Below are positions 58,842 through 64,000 of a stretch of DNA of 64,000 bases, in pieces. Position 1 is the stretch's first letter; the number at the start of each line of letters is the position of its first letter. The notes under the pieces are model-generated. The model searched no databases, was not told the origin of the DNA, and saw nothing but the letters and a program-made list of their open reading frames with translations. Source of the stretch: Pontibacter mucosus (lineage in GTDB: Bacteria; Bacteroidota; Bacteroidia; Cytophagales; Hymenobacteraceae); assembly GCF_003054055.1 (NCBI RefSeq), contig NZ_QBKI01000002.1, forward strand, positions 620,001 to 684,000, in the 5' to 3' direction. Made by a program: the position numbers and the translations under genes.

Positions 58842-59636
58842 CTACTCCGCCACGGCCTCTATCACTGAAACCGAAGAAGCTCCGAAGAACCCGATGGCGC
58901 CGCCCGAGATGTTGGTTGGCGAATTGGCCGGGGTGCTTTCGAAGGGGCTGCCGGAGGAGTTCTGCTGTGCCTGCAGGGCGTACCAGAACTTGTAAGCCGG
59001 TTTATCCATGCCGTACAACTCTACTCTCAAGAGGTCGCCTTGCTGGACAGGGAAGAACATATCCGCATGGCCGTAGTTGCCGTCGTAGATGTCGTCGCTG
59101 AGCACGGCCAGCTCGTCGGGCTCCAGCTCCCCGTTGATGAAGACGTTCCAGCGGTAGTAATTGCCTTTGCCGGCCGGGTCCTGGAAGTGGAGGATCGGGT
59201 AGTAGCCTTCGTCCTGCATCTGCGTTTTCTTCTTGAACTCAAAGGTCAGCGAGTCGATGGGCGAAACGGTGGGCATGTAGCTTTGGGCACTATACTCCTT
59301 GCCGGCCACTACGGCTCTAAAGTAATAAGTATAACCCGGCGTGCCCTGCAGCTTGGTGGTCTGGTAAAGGCCATCCCCAGCCGTAACCAAAGTATCAGCG
59401 TTGCCGTGGTTGTCGGTGATGATGACTAGCGCACCGTTCACACCGGGAGTGCGGCCCTCGTCCAGGTAGCCTTTGGTGGTAGACAGGCGCACGGTGTAGG
59501 GGCCGGGCTGGTCGGTTACCAATCCCTCTACTACCAGTTTGGTGTCAGAAGTACGGAGTTCATAATCGATGACCTCTTCGCAGCTGGTAAAGCCCAGCGT
59601 GAGCATGGCAGCCACGTATAAAAATATCTTTTTCAT
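58842..59636 (-). CDS. DUF4249 lipoprotein, TonB-receptor partner
   Basis: A 264-aa lipoprotein: MKKIFLYVAAMLTLGFTSCEEVIDYELRTSDTKLVVEGLVTDQPGPYTVRLSTTKGYLDEGRTPGVNGALVIITDNHGNADTLV. The 'CE..I.......LVVEG.ITD..GPY.V.LS.T..Y......P.V.GA.V.I.D..G' pattern is DUF4249. It lies 20 bp after the TonB-dependent receptor gene. DUF4249 proteins accompany such receptors in Bacteroidota and probably sit on the cell surface as substrate-binding or plug-like partners; substrate unknown. Confidence 0.93.
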   Translation of the reverse strand: MKKIFLYVAAMLTLGFTSCEEVIDYELRTSDTKLVVEGLVTDQPGPYTVRLSTTKGYLDEGRTPGVNGALVIITDNHGNADTLVTAGDGLYQTTKLQGTPGYTYYFRAVVAGKEYSAQSYMPTVSPIDSLTFEFKKKTQMQDEGYYPILHFQDPAGKGNYYRWNVFINGELEPDELAVLSDDIYDGNYGHADMFFPVQQGDLLRVELYGMDKPAYKFWYALQAQQNSSGSPFESTPANSPTNISGGAIGFFGASSVSVIEAVAE

Positions 59637-59656
59637 AGTATGTCAGGCGTTGAGGA

Positions 59657-61990
59657 TTAGAAGTTGAAGTTATAGGTAAGCGATGGCAAAAACCCGAACA
59701 GGTACGTTTTCACAGCCTCGGTTTTGGTCCGATCGTCCTCGCTCTCGCGGAAGTAGATGGAGAAGGCGTTTTTGCGGGCATAGGCGTTGTAGATGCTCAG
59801 CGTCCAGGAGCTGCTATACTTCTTGAACTCGTTGCTGGGTTTCTCATAGGTGGCCGATAGGTCAAGGCGGTGGTAGTCGGGCAGGCGGTAACCGTTGCGC
59901 TCGGAGTATAGCGGATAGGTTTTGCCGTTGTACTCGTAGCGGCCCACGGGCATCGTGATGGCGCCGCCGGTGCTGTAGGTCCAGTTGGCTCCGAAGTTTA
60001 TACTTGGTGTAAACTGGTAGGCCAGCACCAGGTTGCCGGAGTGGCGGCGGTCGTGGCGGGGCGCGTAAGGCTTGCCGTCGTTAATGCCCGGCACGGTGCG
60101 ATCGGTCTTCGACAAAGTATAGCTTACCCAGCCGGTCAGCAGGCCTTTCTGCTTGCGCAGGAAAAACTCTGCCCCGTAGGCCTCGCCGGTGCCGCGCAGC
60201 AGCTCTGTCTCCAGGCGCTCGTTGAGGAAAACCTCCGCGTAGTCTTTGTAGTCGATTTGGTTATCCATCCACTTGTAGTATACTTCCACGGAACCCTCAA
60301 ACATGTTGTCGGCAAAGTTGCGGAAGTAGCCGGCGGCCACCTGGTCGGCCATCTGCGGTTTTACATAGGTGCTGCTCGGTATCCACACATCAAATGGCAT
60401 GGCCGAGGTGGAGTTCGACACCTGGTGCACGTACTGCAGGGTGCGGTTGTAAGAGGCCTTAATCGAGCTCACCTCGTTCAGGTCATACTTGGCGGCGATG
60501 CGCGGCTCCAGCCCGCCATAGGTTTTTATTTTCTCGAAGCGGCTGTACTTCACGGTATCCACCGGATTCTCAAAATTCTCGTCGTACAGGTACACATCAC
60601 CCGGCCCCACGTTGGTGAAGCGGGAGTAGCGCAGACCGTAGTCCACGGTGAGGCGGTCGGTAATCTGGTGCTCGTTGCTCAGGTACACGGCCGACTCCAG
60701 GGCGCTGGTGGAGTTAAGTTTCAGCTCGTTTATGTAAGATTTCTCTCCCGGCTTTACTTCGGCCGGCATAAAGTTGTGGTAAGTTACCTGCAGGCCAAAG
60801 CGCAGCTGGTTTTTGGGGTTCAGGAAGTACGTATAGTCGTTCTTGATGCCGTAGTCCTTGATGTTCGACTTCCAGGTAAACTCCGACTCCTCTTCTTTGG
60901 AGCCCAGGGCATAGTCAAAGTCGGAGAAGATGAAGGTGGTGTTGGAAAACAGTCGGTCGTTGAAGAGGTGGTTCCAGCGCACGGTGGCCGTGGCGTTGCC
61001 CCAGTTCATCATCATATCCTTAGTAGCGGCCACGTCTCGTCCAAAGTAACCCGATACAAACAGGCGGTTTTTCTCATTCAAGGTATAGTTTACCTTGGCG
61101 TTCAGGTCGTAGAAGTATAAATCGTTGCCTTTGATGTCCTCGTCGCTGCTCAGTCCAAAGAACATGTCGGCGTAGGTGCGGCGGCCCGAAAGTATAAAGG
61201 AGCTTTTGTCTTTAACAAGCGGCGCTTCCACCGTCAGGCGGCTGGAGATGGTGCCGATGCCGCCGGACACCTCCATTTTCTGGTTGTTGCCTTCCTTCAT
61301 GCGGATGTCGAGCAGTGAGGAGAGCCTGCCGCCGTGCTGGGCCGGAATCCCGCCTTTGTACAGTTGCACGTCCTTGATAGCATCAGCGTTGAACACGGAG
61401 AAGAAACCCATCAGGTGGGAGGCGTTGTACACCGGCGCCTCGTCGAGCAGGATAAGGTTCTGGTCGGCCCCGCCGCCCCGCACGTAAAAGCCGCTGGTTC
61501 CCTCGCCGGCGTTCTGCACCCCCGGCATCATCTGTATGGCCTTTATCAGGTCCACCTCGCCCATCAGCGCCGGCATACTTTTAATCTGGGCCACCTGCAT
61601 TTTCAGGGTGCTCATCTCCATCGAGCGCACGTTGTTATCCTCTTTGCGCGTGGTGATTTCCACTTCTTTCAGCGTGGTTGCGTTCTGGCGCAGCGCTACG
61701 TCCAGTTTCTGGTTAGCGCCCAGTTTCAGGGGCCTGCTTTCGGTGATGTAGCCCAGGTACGTCACGAGCAGGGTGTAATCGCCCTGGGGCAGGGTAAGCG
61801 AGTAGAAGCCGTACTCGTTGGTGGCGATGCCCACGCCGGGCAGTTCCTGCACGCTTACCGAGGCCCCGATCAGGCCCTCGCCGGAGGCGCCGTCTTTCAC
61901 GTAGCCGCTCAGGGTCACCCTGCTCTGGGCCTGCACTGCGGTTACCAGCAGGCAGAGCAAGAGGAATGTAAAAGTTAATCTTTTCATCAT
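59657..61990 (-). CDS. TonB-dependent outer-membrane receptor with carboxypeptidase-like regulatory domain
   Basis: A 777-aa receptor. Signal peptide MMKRLTFTFLLLCLLVTAVQAQ, then a CarboxypepD_reg domain (VTLSGYVKDGASGEGLIGASVSVQELPGVGIATNEYGFYSLTLPQGDYTLLVTYLGY), a plug (ALMGEVDLIKAIQMMPGVQNAGEGTSGFYVRGGGADQNLILLDEAPVYN), and a 22-strand barrel ending SLTYNFNF with the terminal Phe. No clear TonB box N-terminal to the plug was recognised, as is usual for this group. Co-transcribed with the DUF4249 gene. Function: uptake of an unknown substrate. Confidence 0.94.
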   Translation of the reverse strand: MMKRLTFTFLLLCLLVTAVQAQSRVTLSGYVKDGASGEGLIGASVSVQELPGVGIATNEYGFYSLTLPQGDYTLLVTYLGYITESRPLKLGANQKLDVALRQNATTLKEVEITTRKEDNNVRSMEMSTLKMQVAQIKSMPALMGEVDLIKAIQMMPGVQNAGEGTSGFYVRGGGADQNLILLDEAPVYNASHLMGFFSVFNADAIKDVQLYKGGIPAQHGGRLSSLLDIRMKEGNNQKMEVSGGIGTISSRLTVEAPLVKDKSSFILSGRRTYADMFFGLSSDEDIKGNDLYFYDLNAKVNYTLNEKNRLFVSGYFGRDVAATKDMMMNWGNATATVRWNHLFNDRLFSNTTFIFSDFDYALGSKEEESEFTWKSNIKDYGIKNDYTYFLNPKNQLRFGLQVTYHNFMPAEVKPGEKSYINELKLNSTSALESAVYLSNEHQITDRLTVDYGLRYSRFTNVGPGDVYLYDENFENPVDTVKYSRFEKIKTYGGLEPRIAAKYDLNEVSSIKASYNRTLQYVHQVSNSTSAMPFDVWIPSSTYVKPQMADQVAAGYFRNFADNMFEGSVEVYYKWMDNQIDYKDYAEVFLNERLETELLRGTGEAYGAEFFLRKQKGLLTGWVSYTLSKTDRTVPGINDGKPYAPRHDRRHSGNLVLAYQFTPSINFGANWTYSTGGAITMPVGRYEYNGKTYPLYSERNGYRLPDYHRLDLSATYEKPSNEFKKYSSSWTLSIYNAYARKNAFSIYFRESEDDRTKTEAVKTYLFGFLPSLTYNFNF

Positions 61991-62272
61991 AGTTTTATTC
62001 TGTAGTAATGGCTGTATAGGAAATTTTGTGTGTCTGGATTTGATGGCGCAAAATTAGGCTGGCCATATCAACTGAATTTTACATAATTTTAGGTATGTGT
62101 TATAAAATTGTAAAGATGCTGGGATGGCCCGGAAAGGATAGGGGCGAGAGGCTGTTTGGCAGAGTTGTAATTTTTTTCATGGTCTTATTTTGTTGATAGT
62201 CAGGTGCGCTTCGCTCGCGGGTGAGAGCCTCCCCCGAAAGCGGGCGCAAAATTATGACTTCTTTTCAGCATG
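61991..62272. other. Spacer, no gene seen
   Basis: About 280 bp upstream of the TonB receptor gene. AT-rich around 62080-62110. Promoter not placed. Confidence 0.4.
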
Positions 62273-62307
62273 AAAAAGCCAGGCCTAAAACTTAACCTGG
62301 CTTTTAT
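62273..62307 (-). terminator. Terminator of the hydrolase gene
   Basis: AAAAAGCCAGG / CCTGGCTTTTA stem with a 13-nt loop. Confidence 0.8.
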
Positions 62308-62353
62308 ATGAATGGCGCGAAAGTATAGATGAAGTGCGTGTAACAGGGGACGC

Positions 62354-63817
62354 TTACCGGCTGCTTTGGAGCGGGCTAAGGCTGTTGATCCAGTTCACCA
62401 TGTAAGCCACCACATCCGGGGCAATCGTTTCCTCCAATTGGCCATACTCTGCAATAAGGCCGGTGCTGGTGGTCTGGAACAGGTGGTTCTTGTTCTCAAA
62501 CTCCTTGATGGTGTAGTGTGGGTTGCCGCCTTTCTGCAGCGCCTTCTCGATGCGTTGCAGGTTAACAGGCAGGATTTGCAGGTCTTTGGAGCCGTTGATG
62601 GCCAGCACCGGGCACTTGAGTTTCTGTAGCTCTGCCGCCGTGTTGCGGAACAGGTCCACGCGGTGTGCCGGCGACAGGAACTGCGTATACTCCTTCGGGT
62701 TAAGCGGGATGGTCATGTCCAATAGCTCGCGGTCCTGCTGGCTCAGCTTGGCCACTTCCTTCTCCATTTTTTGGAGCATCGCGTTGATTTTAGCTTTTGC
62801 CGCTTCGTTATCCGGCTCAGTGCGCACAATCTCAAACGCTTTTTTCAGGATTTTCTCATTCAGGTCTACGCCTGCCTTGCTCACGCCTACGGAAGTATAG
62901 TGGGCACGGCACTGTTCGTAGAAGAGCATCGGGGACGAAGGAGCCGCCGGGGCAGACATCAGCACCACATAGGCCACATCGTTGGAGCTATTGGCAGCAA
63001 TCGGGGCAATCTCGGCACCCAGGCTATGGCCCATCAGCCCGATGCGTGCTTTGTCTATTTCGGGTCTGTTCTTCAGGTAATTCACGGCCGCCACAGCGTC
63101 GCCGGCGAGGTCTATCACACTGGCTGAGGCAAAGTCTCCGGTGGATTTGTTCACGCCTCTGTCGTCAGCGCGCAGCACGGCATAGCCGGCGCGGGTGAGC
63201 ATGTCGGCCAGCACCAGGAACACCCGGTGCCCGAAGATGGTCTGGTCGCGGTCGTTAGGGCCGGAGCCGGGGATGAGCAGGATGGCAGGGTGCGGACCAG
63301 CCGTGGCAGGCATGGTGAGCGTGCCGGAGAGGGTCACGTTGGCCGCTTCGTTGCGGTAGCTCACTTCTTCCTCCAGGTATGGGTAGGGTTTTACAGGCTC
63401 CTGCGGACGTTTGGCGCGGGCCACGGGCAGCTTGTCCACCTTCTTCATGTTCATTGGGAAGGAATCTTTGCTGTTCTGGGCCAGGCCACCCTGAAGGGTA
63501 GTGGCATCGAGCAAAACGCCTTTGTAGGTGGCGTTCAGGGCCAGCACTTTTAGCGTCAGGGCGCTGCCGTCAAATACCACTTCGTCTACCGGAATGTCAT
63601 ACACTTTTTGGTCGAGGCTATGCAGCACCGCCTTCAGTTGCTGGTCTTGGGTGGTTTCAATCTCAAAGGCAATGTTCATCTGCACATCTTTTTTGATTTC
63701 GAGTTGACCGAGCCAGATGCCGTGTATGGTTTGGTTTTGCTGCGCCTGTGCAGCAACGCAGAAGATGCTCAGCAGTAGGATAGTGAAGGAAAGAAAAGAG
63801 AAGCGTAGCGGTTTCAT
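62354..63817 (-). CDS. Exported alpha/beta hydrolase (S9/dienelactone-hydrolase-like)
   Basis: A 487-aa protein with a signal peptide (MKPLRFSFLSFTILLLSIFCVAAQAQ). A 120-residue N-terminal beta domain (IHGIWLGQLEIKKDVQMNIAFEIETTQDQQLKAVLHSLDQK) precedes the hydrolase: HPAILLIPGSGPNDRD (oxyanion region), VLRADDRGVNKSTG, nucleophile GLMGHSLGAEIAPIAA, and catalytic His probably in ENKNHLFQ near residue 440. The nucleophile elbow GHSLG is canonical. The family acts on peptides or esters; substrate unknown. Monocistronic. Confidence 0.9.
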   Translation of the reverse strand: MKPLRFSFLSFTILLLSIFCVAAQAQQNQTIHGIWLGQLEIKKDVQMNIAFEIETTQDQQLKAVLHSLDQKVYDIPVDEVVFDGSALTLKVLALNATYKGVLLDATTLQGGLAQNSKDSFPMNMKKVDKLPVARAKRPQEPVKPYPYLEEEVSYRNEAANVTLSGTLTMPATAGPHPAILLIPGSGPNDRDQTIFGHRVFLVLADMLTRAGYAVLRADDRGVNKSTGDFASASVIDLAGDAVAAVNYLKNRPEIDKARIGLMGHSLGAEIAPIAANSSNDVAYVVLMSAPAAPSSPMLFYEQCRAHYTSVGVSKAGVDLNEKILKKAFEIVRTEPDNEAAKAKINAMLQKMEKEVAKLSQQDRELLDMTIPLNPKEYTQFLSPAHRVDLFRNTAAELQKLKCPVLAINGSKDLQILPVNLQRIEKALQKGGNPHYTIKEFENKNHLFQTTSTGLIAEYGQLEETIAPDVVAYMVNWINSLSPLQSSR

Positions 63818-64000
63818 GGTTTTATCTTGCTTAAGGTTTGATAGTCAGGCGCCTTGCCTGATTTGATGATTCAAACCTAGCATGCTTTCTCCTTCACAAA
63901 AAATCAAATCCGGCAACACCCATACTTGCTCCACCAACACCGGATTTTATACTTCAAGGAGTGTTTGTCCATCCTTTTTCAAGTTCACATAAAAAATTGC
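63818..64000. other. Upstream spacer at the window edge
   Basis: AT-rich, contains one catacttg-type and one TATACTT heptamer (63923 and 63948). No gene. Confidence 0.4.

Overview
The window looks like chromosomal DNA of a Bacteroidota bacterium, most likely Cytophagales/Hymenobacteraceae (Pontibacter-like; this placement is inference). The grounds are a TonB-dependent receptor paired with a DUF4249 lipoprotein, many LXXC lipoproteins with few Shine-Dalgarno sites, an ECF sigma factor, a NodT-type efflux lipoprotein, YceI and DUF4345 proteins, and one promoter matching the TTG / TAnnTTTG pattern. Most genes are GC-rich with ordinary housekeeping or envelope functions. I saw no rRNA or tRNA gene and no CRISPR array.

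Layout. 0-4.4 kb: end of an RND efflux pump and its outer-membrane partner. 4.6-15.9 kb: small regulators and envelope proteins (Rof-like, GAF, a Gly/Ser/Tyr-rich disordered protein, PepSY-like, lipoproteins), a macrolide 2'-phosphotransferase homologue, and an ECF sigma factor with a membrane partner. 15.9-21.4 kb: dispersed repeats mixed with a cytochrome c, a DUF559 nuclease gene bracketed by 47-bp inverted repeats, a Crp/Fnr regulator, a YceI lipoprotein and a RAYT-type transposase. 21.4-25.2 kb: an AT-rich island carrying a frameshifted RloC-like ATPase/anticodon-nuclease gene and a toxin-antitoxin-SecB-like chaperone trio resembling CmdTAC; I read it as a horizontally acquired phage-defence island. 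25.3-35 kb: two HrpB helicase paralogues with an AGCS symporter and a Sm_multidrug_ex protein between them. 35.4-41.4 kb: gltBD glutamate synthase. 41.8-50.9 kb: ROK kinase, ABC ATPase/acyl-CoA synthetase pair, LLM oxidoreductase, pirin, AraC regulator and an RclC-like membrane protein. 51.4-53.8 kb: Crp/Fnr regulator, NADP-binding protein, YceI and DoxX. 53.9-63.8 kb: creatininase-type amidohydrolase, SpmA-SpmB fusion, M14 carboxypeptidase, TonB receptor/DUF4249, alpha/beta hydrolase.

Two signals run across the whole window. First, the heptamer AAGTATA (or TATACTT) is extraordinarily frequent, about 40 copies by eye in the first 15 kb where about 2 would be expected by chance. It occurs in genes and spacers, is often written with the otherwise less used codon pair AGT-ATA or ATA-CTT, and is nearly absent from the AT-rich defence island. 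Second, intergenic spaces hold mosaics of several palindromic repeat families. These include two 146-bp MITE-like copies whose terminal arms differ between copies yet remain perfectly complementary within each copy, two diverged copies of a ~370-bp noncoding repeat, and the DUF559 unit whose inverted ends are the same family as solo repeats elsewhere.
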